Below are positions 34,628 through 46,529 of a stretch of 64,000 nucleotides of DNA, one piece after another; within the stretch, counting starts at the first letter, position 1, and each line of letters opens with the position of its first letter. The DNA comes from Thauera sp. K11. GTDB taxonomy: Bacteria > Pseudomonadota > Gammaproteobacteria > Burkholderiales > Rhodocyclaceae. The stretch lies in contig NZ_CP023439.1 in the NCBI RefSeq assembly GCF_002354895.1, positions 4,154,001-4,218,000 of the forward strand, read 5' to 3'. The translations under genes were made by a program, and so were the position numbers. Below the pieces are notes generated by a model. It worked only from the letters and a program-made list of their open reading frames with translations. It did no database searches and was not told the origin of the DNA.

Positions 34628-35455
34628 TCACGCAACCGCGGGTTCGAGGACGAAGTCGTGATCGACCGTCCATTCGCCGCCCGCCGGCTCGTACTTCACG
34701 ACCAGCGAATTCTTCACCGCGAAGACGGCGTCCGATTCGAGGTACGCGTCGCCCTCGGTGAAGAGCTGCGTGACGACGGGCCTGCAGCCGGGCGCGGAGA
34801 CGATGAAGTGGATGTGCGCGGGCCGGTACGGGTGGCGCCCGACCCACCCCAGCCACTTGCCGACCGTGCCATCGGTGGGGATCGAATAGGAAACCGGCTT
34901 GAGCGTACGGAAGCGGTAGCTCCCGTCGGCGGCGGTCCTGACCTTGCCGCAGAGGTGGTACTCGTCCTGGCCGGCGTCCTGCATGTGGTAGAGGCCGTTC
35001 GGGGCCGTCTGCCAGACGTCGAGCGTCGCATTCGCGAGCGGCCTGCCATCGGGCGTGCGCACCTTGCCGCGCACCGTGACGCCCGGCCCCTCGTCCGGCG
35101 CGAGGTCTGCGCCGGTGTTCTTCTCCGGCGCCCCATCGACGTAGAAGGGGCCCAGCACGCTCGATTCCGTGGCCCCGGCCTGCTTGCGGTTGTTGATCGC
35201 ATCGACCAGCATCGAAACGCCCCAGGTGTCGGACAGGAGGATGAACTCCTGGCGCTTGTCGTCGCACATCTTCCCGGTCTCGGTCAGGAAGCGGATGCCG
35301 GCGAACCATTCTTCGGGCGTGGGCTCGATCTCCCGCACGAACGCATGGAGGTGCCGGAACAGGGACGTCATCACGTCCTTGAGCCTCGCGTCCCCGCAAG
35401 CGGCCAGGCTCGCCAGCACGGCATCGGTCAGGTTTTCTTCGGTCAGGTTGCGCAT
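34628..35455 (-). CDS. hydroxyquinol 1,2-dioxygenase (intradiol)
   Basis: This enzyme cleaves 1,2,4-trihydroxybenzene between the two neighbouring hydroxyls to give maleylacetate. The 275-residue protein has the helical dimerisation N-terminus (about 1-100), with TESSVLGPFYVDGAP leading into the catalytic sandwich. The Fe(III) ligands can be read: Tyr156 (NGLYHMQ), Tyr190 (VSYSIPTDG), His214 and His216 (RPAHIHF). SYSIPTDGTVG and WGVSMLVD favour hydroxyquinol over catechol as substrate. The product is the substrate of the maleylacetate reductase at 41470, so it forms a second entry into the pathway. Confidence 0.9.
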   Translation of the reverse strand: MRNLTEENLTDAVLASLAACGDARLKDVMTSLFRHLHAFVREIEPTPEEWFAGIRFLTETGKMCDDKRQEFILLSDTWGVSMLVDAINNRKQAGATESSVLGPFYVDGAPEKNTGADLAPDEGPGVTVRGKVRTPDGRPLANATLDVWQTAPNGLYHMQDAGQDEYHLCGKVRTAADGSYRFRTLKPVSYSIPTDGTVGKWLGWVGRHPYRPAHIHFIVSAPGCRPVVTQLFTEGDAYLESDAVFAVKNSLVVKYEPAGGEWTVDHDFVLEPAVA

Positions 35456-35479
35456 GTCCGTATCTCCTCCGGGTCGTTC

Positions 35480-36685
<1,206 letters not shown>

Positions 36686-36692
36686 GATGGCC

Positions 36693-37748
36693 TCAGAGGT
36701 TGGAAGCAGGAGAGGTCCCGAGGGAAATCGACGCTGCGGCCGATGGCGGGGAATCGCGGCGGAGCCGCCGCTGTACGGGGAAGAGCTGCAGGCCGTACCT
36801 GGCCGCGAGCCAGCCCCAGATGCCGCGGCGCATGAAGAGCATGGTGAGCACGGCGATGGCGCCCAGCAGGATCATGTACCAGGCGCCGTAGTCGGCCATG
36901 AAGCTGCGGAGCACGAAGTAGAGGATGGTGCCCAGCAGCGGCCCCTCGATGGTGCCGACCCCGCCGATGATGACGATGAAGATGACCAGCGCCGACCATT
37001 CCATGGAGAAGGCGGCATCGGGCGACACCCGCAGCTTGGTCAGGAAGATCAGCGCGCCGATGATGCCGGTGCCGATCGCCGACGCGATGTACACCTGGAG
37101 CTTGATGCGGCCGACCGAGATGCCGATGCTCTCGGACGCGGTCTCCGAGTCGCGCACGGCGGTCAGCGCCATGCCGCGCTTGGAGCGCAGCAGCACATGG
37201 ACGGCGGCGACCGAGCCCGCGCCGACCGCCAGCGCGAGCCAGTAGCTCAGCGCGCCCCGCCACCACGGGTCGACGTCCATGACGGCGGACGTGATGCTGA
37301 TGCCGCTGCCGCCGCCGAGCACCGTGAAGTTCGAGAACACCAGCCGCAGGATCTCGGCCAGCACCCAGCTCCCCACCGCGAAGTAGGGCCCCTGCAGGCG
37401 GAACAGCGCGCGGGCGGACGGCCATGCCGCGAGGCCTGCCGCGATGCCCGCCAGCGGCACGGCGATGAAGGGGTTGATGCCGGCGAACAGCGTGAGCGCC
37501 ACCATGGCGTACGCGCCCAGCCCGACGAAGGCTTGCTGCCCGATGGAGATCAGGCCGCCGTAGCCGGCGAGCAGGTTCCACATCTGCGCCAGCGCCAGGA
37601 AGTACAGGAACTCGACGAGCGTCACCAGGGTGTCGTCGCCGCCCCAGAAGGGCAGCGTCGCGCCCAGGACGACGAGGGCCGTCCCGGTGCCCAGGGCCGC
37701 CCGGGAGAGCGGCGTGCTGCGTTCGACGGCGAATTTCGTGTTCGTCAT
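36693..37748 (-). CDS. livM: branched-chain-type ABC permease LivM
   Basis: This is one of two membrane subunits of a Liv-type importer. The 351-residue protein has about nine hydrophobic segments and the family run LLAGYGGLISIGQQAFVGLGAYAM near residue 60-85. The later cytoplasmic loop is LLRSKRGMALTAVRDSETASESIGI, which couples to the ATPases. Given the enclosing operon, the cargo is probably an aromatic acid or related carbon source rather than leucine. Confidence 0.9.
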   Translation of the reverse strand: MTNTKFAVERSTPLSRAALGTGTALVVLGATLPFWGGDDTLVTLVEFLYFLALAQMWNLLAGYGGLISIGQQAFVGLGAYAMVALTLFAGINPFIAVPLAGIAAGLAAWPSARALFRLQGPYFAVGSWVLAEILRLVFSNFTVLGGGSGISITSAVMDVDPWWRGALSYWLALAVGAGSVAAVHVLLRSKRGMALTAVRDSETASESIGISVGRIKLQVYIASAIGTGIIGALIFLTKLRVSPDAAFSMEWSALVIFIVIIGGVGTIEGPLLGTILYFVLRSFMADYGAWYMILLGAIAVLTMLFMRRGIWGWLAARYGLQLFPVQRRLRRDSPPSAAASISLGTSPASNL

Positions 37749-37766
37749 GATGTTTCTCCCGGCGCG

Positions 37767-38636
37767 TCAGTGATCGCGGGTTTTCGGGAACAGGCCCTGC
37801 GGACGGACGAGCAGGACGGCGAAGAATGCGAGGTGGCCGAAGAGGATTCCCCAGCCGGGGTCCAGGCGGAAACCCACGGCCTGGGCGACGCCCAGCAGCA
37901 TCCCGCCGGCGAGCGTGCCCCACAGGGAGCCGAGGCCGCCGATGATCACCGCCTCGAAGGCGAACAGCAGTTGCGGCGGGCCGAGCAGCGGGTCGAACGC
38001 CTTCGTCATTCCGAGGATGACGCCGGCCAGCGCCACCGTGGCCGACGCGATCCCCATCGCCACCGCATAGATCCTGCGGCTGTCGACGGCCATCAACTGC
38101 ACGATCTCGGGATCGTCCGACGTCGCGCGCAGCGACCGCCCTATCGCGGTGTGGGAGAACAGGAACTGCAGGCCGGCGATCACCGCCACCGCGATGACCA
38201 GCGTCAGCACCGGAAACACGCCCACCGACAGCTCGCCGATGCCGATGCTGGCGCTCGACAGCATGCCGGCATCGAGCCGGCGGGAGTCGCCGGAGAACAG
38301 TTCGAGCAGGCCGTTCTGCAGCATCACCGAGAGGCCGAACGTGACCAGCAGCGGCGGCATGATGTCGCGCCCCAGCGTGCGGTTGTAGATCAGCCGCTGC
38401 GCCCAGTAGCCCAGGATCGCGAGCGCCGGGACCACGATCGCCAGCGTGAGCAGCGGGTGCATCGGCACCACCCCGATCAGCGCCAGCGCGGCGAACGCGC
38501 CCAGGACGATGAAATCGCCGTGCGCGATATTGACGAAGCGCATGATGCCGAAGGCGAGCGACAGCCCCGTCGCGAAAAGCGCATACAGGCCGCCGAGCAG
38601 GATGCCCTGCACGACGGTGTCGATGACGTTGAGCAT
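37767..38636 (-). CDS. livH: branched-chain-type ABC permease LivH
   Basis: This 289-residue permease has the typical N-terminus (QGILLGGLYALFATGLSLAFGIMRFVNIAHGDF). The coupling loop is TAIGRSLRATSDDPEIVQLMAVDSR, and AVIIGGLGSLWGTLAGGMLLG lies near the C-terminus. It forms the membrane channel with LivM. Confidence 0.92.
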   Translation of the reverse strand: MLNVIDTVVQGILLGGLYALFATGLSLAFGIMRFVNIAHGDFIVLGAFAALALIGVVPMHPLLTLAIVVPALAILGYWAQRLIYNRTLGRDIMPPLLVTFGLSVMLQNGLLELFSGDSRRLDAGMLSSASIGIGELSVGVFPVLTLVIAVAVIAGLQFLFSHTAIGRSLRATSDDPEIVQLMAVDSRRIYAVAMGIASATVALAGVILGMTKAFDPLLGPPQLLFAFEAVIIGGLGSLWGTLAGGMLLGVAQAVGFRLDPGWGILFGHLAFFAVLLVRPQGLFPKTRDH

Positions 38637-38646
38637 CGAAGTCTCC

Positions 38647-40079
<1,433 letters not shown>

Positions 40080-40118
40080 CGCGTTTCTCCGGGGCAGTGG
40101 ATCGTCGCGGGGAGCGCG

Positions 40119-41423
40119 TCAAAGGCCGATCGGCTTGAGCTTGTCCTGCACCGGGATCATCGTCGCCTGCGAGTTGTCGACGATGACGAGCTGGTATTTG
40201 TGCTTGCCGCCCTTGCGCCACTGGCCGCCGACGAGCGGCGTCTTCGCGACGTTCTTCACCGGGCCGCCCTGCCAGCTCACGGGACCGACGATCGTGTCCA
40301 GGCGCGTGGCGGCGATCGCGTCGCGGATCGATGCGGCGCTGTCGAGGTCCTTCGCGCGCCTGAGCACATCGACCGCGATCTCGAACAGCGCGTGTGCGAA
40401 GCCCAGCGGCTGGGTCCATTGCTTCTTGACCGCGGCCTCGTAGGCGTCGGCGAGCTGGGCCGCGGACTGTCCCGTCAGCGAGGACTTGAAGGGATGGTGC
40501 GGGGTCCACCAGACTTCCGACGACAGGCCGTCCCCATTGTCGCCGAGCGCCTCGACCGAGGCGGGGAACAGCAGCGCCTTCCCGACCGTGGCCACCTTGG
40601 GCCTGAAGCCCTTCTGCATGGCCTGGTTCCAGAACGTCGTGAAGTCCGGCGGGATGGGCACGCCGGTGAGGATCTGGACGTTGGCCTCCTTGTACCTGGC
40701 GATCTGCGCCGAGTAGTCGGCGGTGAGGTTCTGGTAGCGCCCCGGATCGACGACGGTGTAGCCATCCTTCTTCAGGACCGGCGGAAAGCCCAGCTTCGCA
40801 TCGCCCCACGCGTTGCCGTCGCCGTCGTTCGGCCACAGCGCCCCGACCACCTTGTTGGTGCCCGCCCCCGCCCACATGCTGTTGAAGACGGCGATCAGGT
40901 CCTCGAGCCCCCAGAAGAAATGGTAGGTCCAGTCGAAGCCCTTCTCGGGCTTGCCGCCGCGGGTGAAGAACCAGGGCTGCCACGGCGCGACCGTCGAGAT
41001 GCAGGGCTTGCGGTTGAGTTCGCACTGGTCCGAGACGGGATTGGTCGTCTCCGGCGTCGAGGACACCAGCATCAGATCGATCCTGTCCTTGACGATCAGA
41101 TCGGTCGCCACCCCCGCGGCCCGGTTCGGGTTGGACTGGCTGTCCTTGACGATGATCTCGACCGGATACTTCACGCCGCCGACGTCGATCCCGGCGTCGA
41201 ACAGCTTGCGCATCTGCTCGATCACGAAGTTGTCCGCCTCGGCGAACGGCGCCAGGGGGCCCGTCTTCGGCGTGACGAAACCGATCTTGAGCTTCTTGCC
41301 GCCCTGAGCGAACACGGCGCCCGGAAGGCCCATCGCGCCGGCCGCCAGCGCGGCGCCGCCCATCAGCTTCAGTGCGCGGCGGCGTTCGGAAAGGGCGCTC
41401 TGCGCCTGGTCGTTGTCGTTCAT
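40119..41423 (-). CDS. ABC transporter substrate-binding protein, LivK/amide-binding type
   Basis: This 434-residue periplasmic receptor has an N-terminal RRRALKLMGG followed by a hydrophobic stretch and AVFA, probably a Tat-type signal. The mature part has KIGFVTPKTGPLAPFAEAD, IIVKDSQSNPNRAAGVATDLI and LVSSTPETTNPVSDQCE, typical of type I periplasmic binding proteins. It is the first transporter gene and follows the maleylacetate reductase by 46 nt. The ligand cannot be read from the sequence. Hydroquinone precursors or other aromatic compounds are the likely candidates from context. Confidence 0.88.
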   Translation of the reverse strand: MNDNDQAQSALSERRRALKLMGGAALAAGAMGLPGAVFAQGGKKLKIGFVTPKTGPLAPFAEADNFVIEQMRKLFDAGIDVGGVKYPVEIIVKDSQSNPNRAAGVATDLIVKDRIDLMLVSSTPETTNPVSDQCELNRKPCISTVAPWQPWFFTRGGKPEKGFDWTYHFFWGLEDLIAVFNSMWAGAGTNKVVGALWPNDGDGNAWGDAKLGFPPVLKKDGYTVVDPGRYQNLTADYSAQIARYKEANVQILTGVPIPPDFTTFWNQAMQKGFRPKVATVGKALLFPASVEALGDNGDGLSSEVWWTPHHPFKSSLTGQSAAQLADAYEAAVKKQWTQPLGFAHALFEIAVDVLRRAKDLDSAASIRDAIAATRLDTIVGPVSWQGGPVKNVAKTPLVGGQWRKGGKHKYQLVIVDNSQATMIPVQDKLKPIGL

Positions 41424-41469
41424 GTCCGTCTCCTCCTGTTTTGTCTCTTGTGTGGTCGTGTTCCGGCCG

Positions 41470-42534
41470 TCAGGCCGGGGGCGGGCGTCTTCCCGCGTAG
41501 GCGTCGCGCAGCAGCTCCAGGATGGCGGCCTGTTCGATGGGCCTGGGGTTGTAGTAGGGATTCTGCGTGGCCAGCTCCGCCGCCCGCGCCAGGCCGTCCG
41601 CCGGCATTCCGATGTCGGCCAGGGCCATCGGCGCGCCGAGCCGTTCGGCCAGGTCGTAGATGCCGGAGGCGGCCTCCGCGCCGCCGAGCGCGGCCGATAC
41701 GCGCGCCATCGCCTCGGGCGCGGCATGCCGGTTGTATGCGATGGAGTGGGGCAGCACGATCGTGTGCATTTCGGCATGCGGCAGGTTGAAGGTGCCGCCG
41801 AGCGTGTGGCAGAGCTTGTGGTGGATGGCCATGCCCACCGCACCCAGGCACGCTCCGGCCAGCCAGGCGCCGTACAGCGCGTCGGACGCCGCCCCGGCGT
41901 CGCCGGGGTTGGCGACGACGCGCGGCAGGCTGGCGGCCAGCGCACGGATGCTCTCCTCCGCCATGAGGCTGATGATCGGGTTGGCATCCTGGGCGTAGAG
42001 CGCCTCCACCGAGTGCGCGATGGCGTTGATGCCGCTCGTCGCGGCGATGCGCGGCGGCAGCGTCGCGGTCAGCGCGGGGTCGTAGATGACCGACGCCGGC
42101 AGCACGCGCGCATCGCGCCCGGTGCGCTTCAGTCCGCCTTCGGTGATGCCGTAGATCGGCGTCATTTCCGAGCCGGCGAAGGTCGTCGGGATGGCGACGA
42201 TGGGCAGTTCGGAAGTCATCGCGATCGCCTTGCCCAGGCCGATGGTCGAGCCGCCGCCGATCGCCACGCAGCAGTCCGCGCCCAGGTCCGCCGCGACGTG
42301 CCGCGCCTCTTCGGCCGTCTCGATCGGGACGTGCATCTGCGCCTTGTCATAGACGCCCGCGGCGCGCTGGCCGAGCAGGCGGGCGACATTTTCGGCACTG
42401 GCGCGCTGGGCCTCGGTGCACAGAACCAGCGCCGACCTGGCGCCGAGCCGCTCGACCTCGCCGGCGACCCCGGCCAGGGCGCCTTCGCCGAAGATCACCC
42501 GCATCGGCAGGCTCTGGTAGGTGAAGGCTTTCAT
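41470..42534 (-). CDS. hapF: maleylacetate reductase
   Basis: This iron-type alcohol dehydrogenase reduces maleylacetate to 3-oxoadipate with NAD(P)H. The 354-residue protein has a nucleotide-binding AIGGGSTIGLGKAIA, the metal-site region with PTTFAGSEMTPIYGIT and INAIAHSVEALYA. HHKLCHTLGGTFNLPHAEMHTIVLP supplies further His ligands. The length and wording are those of maleylacetate reductases from chlorophenol and hydroquinone routes. The start overlaps the CoA-transferase B stop by 4 nt. It joins the hydroquinone and hydroxyquinol branches. Confidence 0.92.
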   Translation of the reverse strand: MKAFTYQSLPMRVIFGEGALAGVAGEVERLGARSALVLCTEAQRASAENVARLLGQRAAGVYDKAQMHVPIETAEEARHVAADLGADCCVAIGGGSTIGLGKAIAMTSELPIVAIPTTFAGSEMTPIYGITEGGLKRTGRDARVLPASVIYDPALTATLPPRIAATSGINAIAHSVEALYAQDANPIISLMAEESIRALAASLPRVVANPGDAGAASDALYGAWLAGACLGAVGMAIHHKLCHTLGGTFNLPHAEMHTIVLPHSIAYNRHAAPEAMARVSAALGGAEAASGIYDLAERLGAPMALADIGMPADGLARAAELATQNPYYNPRPIEQAAILELLRDAYAGRRPPPA

Positions 42535-43193
42535 CGACGCACCTCCTTGAGCTGCAGATCGACCCCCGTCATCGCGCGCAGCGTCTCCAGGTCGAGCCCT
42601 TCCACCATCTCGACGACCTCGGGCCCGCCGGGCCCCAGATCGATGACGGCGAGGTCGGAATAGATGCGGTCGACGCAGCCGATGCCGGTCAGCGGATAGG
42701 TGCAGCGCCGGACGAGCTTGCTCTCGCCGGTCTTGGTGAGCAGGTCCATCATCACGAACACCTGCTTTGCACCGATGGCGAGATCCATCGCCCCGCCGAC
42801 GGCCGGAATCGCGTCCGGGGCGCCGGTGTGCCAGTTGGCGAGATCGCCGGTGGTGGAAACCTGGAAGGCGCCGAGCACGCAGATGTCCAGATGGCCGCCG
42901 CGCATCATCGCGAAGGAATCGCCATGGTGGAAGAACGCGCCCCCCTCGAGCAGCGTGACCGGCTCCTTGCCGGCGTTGATGAGTTCGGGGTCCTCGTCGC
43001 CGCTGGCCGGCGCCGGCCCCATGCCGAGCAGGCCGTTCTCGCTCTGCAGGAAGATCTCGCGATCCGCCGGCAGGTAGTTGGCGACGCGGGTGGGGGCGCC
43101 GATCCCCAGGTTCACGTAGGCGCCCTCGGGGATGTCGCGGGCTACGCGTTCGGCAAGCGCATCGCGCGAAAGCCGTTTGATGTTTTCCGTCAT
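42531..43193 (-). CDS. pcaJ: 3-oxoadipate CoA-transferase subunit B
   Basis: Together with subunit A this enzyme transfers CoA from succinyl-CoA to 3-oxoadipate. The 220-residue protein has NLGIGAPTRVANYL, the catalytic Glu52 in QSENGLLGMGP, and GGHLDICVLGAFQVS. It lies between subunit A and the maleylacetate reductase and is translationally coupled to the latter. Confidence 0.92.
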   Translation of the reverse strand: MTENIKRLSRDALAERVARDIPEGAYVNLGIGAPTRVANYLPADREIFLQSENGLLGMGPAPASGDEDPELINAGKEPVTLLEGGAFFHHGDSFAMMRGGHLDICVLGAFQVSTTGDLANWHTGAPDAIPAVGGAMDLAIGAKQVFVMMDLLTKTGESKLVRRCTYPLTGIGCVDRIYSDLAVIDLGPGGPEVVEMVEGLDLETLRAMTGVDLQLKEVRR

Positions 43194-43202
43194 GTCCGCT
43201 CC

Positions 43203-43892
43203 TCAGGCCGCTTGTGCGAGGCTTTCCGCGCCCGCCACGTGGACCACGCGCTTGACGAAGATCCCCGGCGTGACGATGGATTCGGGATCGAGTTCGCCGA
43301 GTTCGACGATCCGGTCCGCCTGCGCGATGGTGGTCCTGGCCGCGCGGGCCATGATCGGACCGAAATTGCGGGCGGTCTTGCGGTAGGTCAGGTTCCCCCA
43401 GCGGTCCGCGCGGTGGCACTTGATCAGGGCGAAGTCGGCATGGATCGGCATCTCGAGCACGTAGGGGCGGCCGTCGATGATCCGCGTCTCCTTCCCCTCG
43501 GCCAGCAGCGTGCCGTAGCCGGTGGGCGTGAAGATCGCCCCGAGGCCCGCGCCCGCCGCCTCGATGCGGCAGGCGAGGTTGCCCTGCGGGACGAGTTCGA
43601 GTTCGATCTCGCCGGCGCGGTACAGCGCGTCGAAGACGTAGGAATCGGCCTGGCGCGGGAACGAGCAGATGATCTTGCGCACGCGGCGGGCCTTGAGCAG
43701 GGCCGCGAGGCCCGTTTCTCCGTTGCCGGCGTTGTTGTTGACGACCACCAGGTCGCGGGCGCCGCCGGCGATGAGGCCGTCGACCAGCGCGGCGGGCATG
43801 CCGGCCGTGCCGAAGCCGCCGATCATCACCGTGGCCCCGTCGCCCATCCCTTCGACGGCGGCGGCAACCGAATCGACAATCTTGCTGATCAT
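43203..43892 (-). CDS. pcaI: 3-oxoadipate CoA-transferase subunit A
   Basis: This 229-residue partner of the B subunit starts MISKIVDSVAAAVEGM at 43892; a longer frame is less likely. Family motifs are VMIGGFGTAGMPAALVDGL, VVVNNNAGNGETGLAALL and FALIKCHRADRWGNLTYRKTARNF. It starts 7 nt after the aldehyde dehydrogenase stop, in the same transcript. Confidence 0.92.
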   Translation of the reverse strand: MISKIVDSVAAAVEGMGDGATVMIGGFGTAGMPAALVDGLIAGGARDLVVVNNNAGNGETGLAALLKARRVRKIICSFPRQADSYVFDALYRAGEIELELVPQGNLACRIEAAGAGLGAIFTPTGYGTLLAEGKETRIIDGRPYVLEMPIHADFALIKCHRADRWGNLTYRKTARNFGPIMARAARTTIAQADRIVELGELDPESIVTPGIFVKRVVHVAGAESLAQAA

Positions 43893-43899
43893 GGCTGCC

Positions 43900-45372
43900 T
43901 CAGCGCTTGAAGTGCGGCGGGATCGCCGCATCGACGTTGACCCAGACGGATCTCGCCTCGGTGTAGTCGTGCATCGCCTCGAAGCCCATCTCGCGGCCGT
44001 AGCCCGACTGGCCCACGCCGCCGAACGGCGAACCCGGATTCACCCGCTTGTAGCTGTTGATCCAGACCATTCCCGCCCGGATCGCGCCGGCCATCCTGTG
44101 GGCGCGGGACAGGTCCCGCGTCCACAAGCCGCTGCCCAGGCCGTATTCGGTCGAGTTGGCGATCGCCAGCGCCTCGGCGTCGTCCTTGAAGGTCGTCACC
44201 GTCACGAAGGGGCCGAAGACCTCCTCCTGCGACACGCGGTCCGCCGGACGGGCGCGCACGACGGTGGGCTCGACGTAGCAGCCGGCGGCAAGCGCGGGAT
44301 CGGCAGGCGGCTTGCCGCCGGCCAGGATCTCGCCGCCCTGCTCGCGGGCGATATCGACGTAGGACAGGACGCGGTCGCGATGGACCGTGGAGGTGAGCGG
44401 CCCCATCTCCGTCTGCGGGTCGAGCGGATTGCCCAGGCGGATGGATTTCGCCAGGCCGGTGAAGCGGTCGAGGAACTCGTCGGCCACGCGCTCGTGGATG
44501 ATCAGCCGCGAACCCGCGATGCACGCCTGCCCCTGGTTGTGGAAGATCGCCCAGGCCGAGCCATTCACGGCCGCGGCGAGGTTCGCGTCCTCGAAGACGA
44601 TGTTGGCGCCCTTGCCGCCGAGTTCGAGCTGGACCCGCTTCAGGTTGCCCCTGGATGCGTCGACGATGCGGCGGCCGACCGCGGTGGACCCGGTGAAGGA
44701 GATCTTGCCCACGCCCGGATGCTCGGCCAGGTGCTGCCCGGCGGTGTGGCCGTAGCCGATGACGACGTTGACGACGCCCTCGGGAAAGCCGACTTCGGCC
44801 ATCAGCTCGGCGATGCGCAGCGTGGAGAGCGGCGTGATCTCCGACGGCTTCATCACCACGGTGTTGCCGGCGGCCAGCGCGGGGCCGAGCTTCCAGCTCG
44901 TGAACATCAGCGGGAAGTTCCACGGCACGATCTGGCCGACGACGCCGATCGGCGCGCGCTGGACGTAGTTCAGGAAGCCCGCCTCGACCGGGACCACGCT
45001 GCCCTGGAACTTGTCCGCCATGCCGCCGAAGTAGCGATAGCAGGCGGCGGTGCGCATGACGTCGATGTTGCGCGCGTCGCGGATCGGATGGCCGGTGTCG
45101 ATCGCCTCGAGGCGGGCGAGCCCGTCGGCCTCGGCCTCGATGCGGTCGGCGAGCTTGAGCAGCAGGCGGCCGCGCTCGGCCGCCGCCGTGGCGCTCCACT
45201 TCGGGAACGCCCGCGCCGCGGCTTCCACCGCGCGGTCGACGTCGGCGGCCCTGGCCTCGGCGACGCGCGTGATCAGCGTATTGTCGTGGGGATTGAAGAC
45301 ATCGATCGTCGCCTCGTCGACGGCATCGACGAATCTGCCATCGATGAACAGCTTGTTCTGGATTGAAGTCAC
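43900..45372 (-). CDS. hapE: 4-hydroxymuconic semialdehyde dehydrogenase (ALDH family)
   Basis: This enzyme oxidises the ring-cleavage product 4-hydroxymuconic semialdehyde to maleylacetate with NAD(P)+. The 490-residue protein has the general base Glu250 (LELGGKG), the nucleophile Cys284 (GQACIAGSR), the cofactor loop SFTGSTAVGRR and VPWNFPLMFTSWKLGPALA. The substrate is inferred from the position between the dioxygenase and the CoA-transferase genes; the ALDH fold itself is certain. The gap of 115 bp to the dioxygenase gene may hold a processing or attenuation site. Confidence 0.88.
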   Translation of the reverse strand: MTSIQNKLFIDGRFVDAVDEATIDVFNPHDNTLITRVAEARAADVDRAVEAAARAFPKWSATAAAERGRLLLKLADRIEAEADGLARLEAIDTGHPIRDARNIDVMRTAACYRYFGGMADKFQGSVVPVEAGFLNYVQRAPIGVVGQIVPWNFPLMFTSWKLGPALAAGNTVVMKPSEITPLSTLRIAELMAEVGFPEGVVNVVIGYGHTAGQHLAEHPGVGKISFTGSTAVGRRIVDASRGNLKRVQLELGGKGANIVFEDANLAAAVNGSAWAIFHNQGQACIAGSRLIIHERVADEFLDRFTGLAKSIRLGNPLDPQTEMGPLTSTVHRDRVLSYVDIAREQGGEILAGGKPPADPALAAGCYVEPTVVRARPADRVSQEEVFGPFVTVTTFKDDAEALAIANSTEYGLGSGLWTRDLSRAHRMAGAIRAGMVWINSYKRVNPGSPFGGVGQSGYGREMGFEAMHDYTEARSVWVNVDAAIPPHFKR

Positions 45373-45487
45373 GGGGGCTCCGCAAGCAGGAATTGTTCGA
45401 TGCAGCCGCCCTCCGGGCGCACGGACGGATCGATCGCGCGATCGTCCGGCGGCGCCCGGGGAGCTGCGCCGGTTGAACCGGGGAGGG

Positions 45488-46480
45488 TCAGAAGGCGACC
45501 GGGTAGGGAGGAAGCTCGCCGGATTCGTACTTGCGCACGATGTCGGGGTTCGCGTTTTCCCAGACCAGCAGCATCGACCGCTTCTTCGAGAAACCCTGGT
45601 GCGCGATGTTCGCCGGCATGGCGGCCACGTCGCCCGCCTTCATGAGGACGCGGGCGCGGGGGCGGCCGGTCTCCTTGTCGGTGATGTTCCACATGATCTC
45701 GTCGGACATCTGCATGAACCACTCGACGCGGTCATTGCCGTGGATGATCGGCAGGATGTATTCCTCCGTCGTCGGGCAGAACAGGCTGTGCTTGCACACC
45801 GACGTCACGGAAGGGTTCCAGGTCACGTCCGAGCGCGACAGGTAGGCGAACAGGTTGAAGGCATGCAGTTCTCCCTCGAAGCCGGGCTCGGCCTCGATCG
45901 TCGGCTGGTCCTGCGCCACGTCGGCGAAGGCGCGGTTGATCGGGTAGCCGTTGTCGTCGGCACGCAGCGGCGAATCGCCCTCGAGGCCCGGCATGCGCTT
46001 GGTGGCGACGCGGAAGCGGTCGATCGCGCCGAGGTTGCTGCCATGCTTTTCGCCGAAGGCCGCATCGCCCGTTTCCATCGGCGCGGCGAACGGATCGAAG
46101 CCTTCGTTGACCCAGTCGGCGAGGATCTCCTTGATGAGCCGCATGGCCGCCGGCGAGTCGAAGACCTCGACGTACGAGCGGCCGCTCCTATGATAGTGCT
46201 CGTTGAAACGGCCGGCGAAGAACTCGACGCGGCCGTAGAGATTGCGCGTCCCGAACACGTGGTCGAAATTGACGACGCCGTAGAAGAAACCCCAGGCGAC
46301 GTCGCGCATCAGCGCCCGCAGGAAGGCGTCGACGCTCATCGTGTGCGACTGGTGGCCGCCATCCTCGACCGGCCACGTGATCGTGACGAAATATTCGTCG
46401 CGGGAGAAAGTGAAGGCGCCCAGCGTGAAAGTCTTGTATCCGGCGACGGTGGCGGGAATTTTTTCCGCGATTGCGTTCAT
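45488..46480 (-). CDS. hapD: hydroquinone 1,2-dioxygenase large subunit
   Basis: With HapC it forms a ferrous dioxygenase that cleaves hydroquinone to 4-hydroxymuconic semialdehyde. The 330-residue protein carries His247, Asn249, Glu253 (IIHGNDRVEWF) and His294 (NIAHQGF). This spacing is exactly that of the Fe ligands known from the PnpD subunit of the 4-nitrophenol pathway. The sequence ends in PPYPVAF. It follows hapC by 49 nt. Confidence 0.92.
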   Translation of the reverse strand: MNAIAEKIPATVAGYKTFTLGAFTFSRDEYFVTITWPVEDGGHQSHTMSVDAFLRALMRDVAWGFFYGVVNFDHVFGTRNLYGRVEFFAGRFNEHYHRSGRSYVEVFDSPAAMRLIKEILADWVNEGFDPFAAPMETGDAAFGEKHGSNLGAIDRFRVATKRMPGLEGDSPLRADDNGYPINRAFADVAQDQPTIEAEPGFEGELHAFNLFAYLSRSDVTWNPSVTSVCKHSLFCPTTEEYILPIIHGNDRVEWFMQMSDEIMWNITDKETGRPRARVLMKAGDVAAMPANIAHQGFSKKRSMLLVWENANPDIVRKYESGELPPYPVAF

Positions 46481-46529
46481 GGTCTTGTCCTCGGTGATTG
46501 GCTCGATGGATTCGGGCGACGGGCAGTGA

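Noticed and set aside
41470..43419. One long fused frame covering the reductase and CoA-transferase genes
   Set aside because: The extra N-terminal part is out of frame with the real CoA-transferase. The ATG at 42534 with a 4-nt overlap fits the known 350-residue reductase length.
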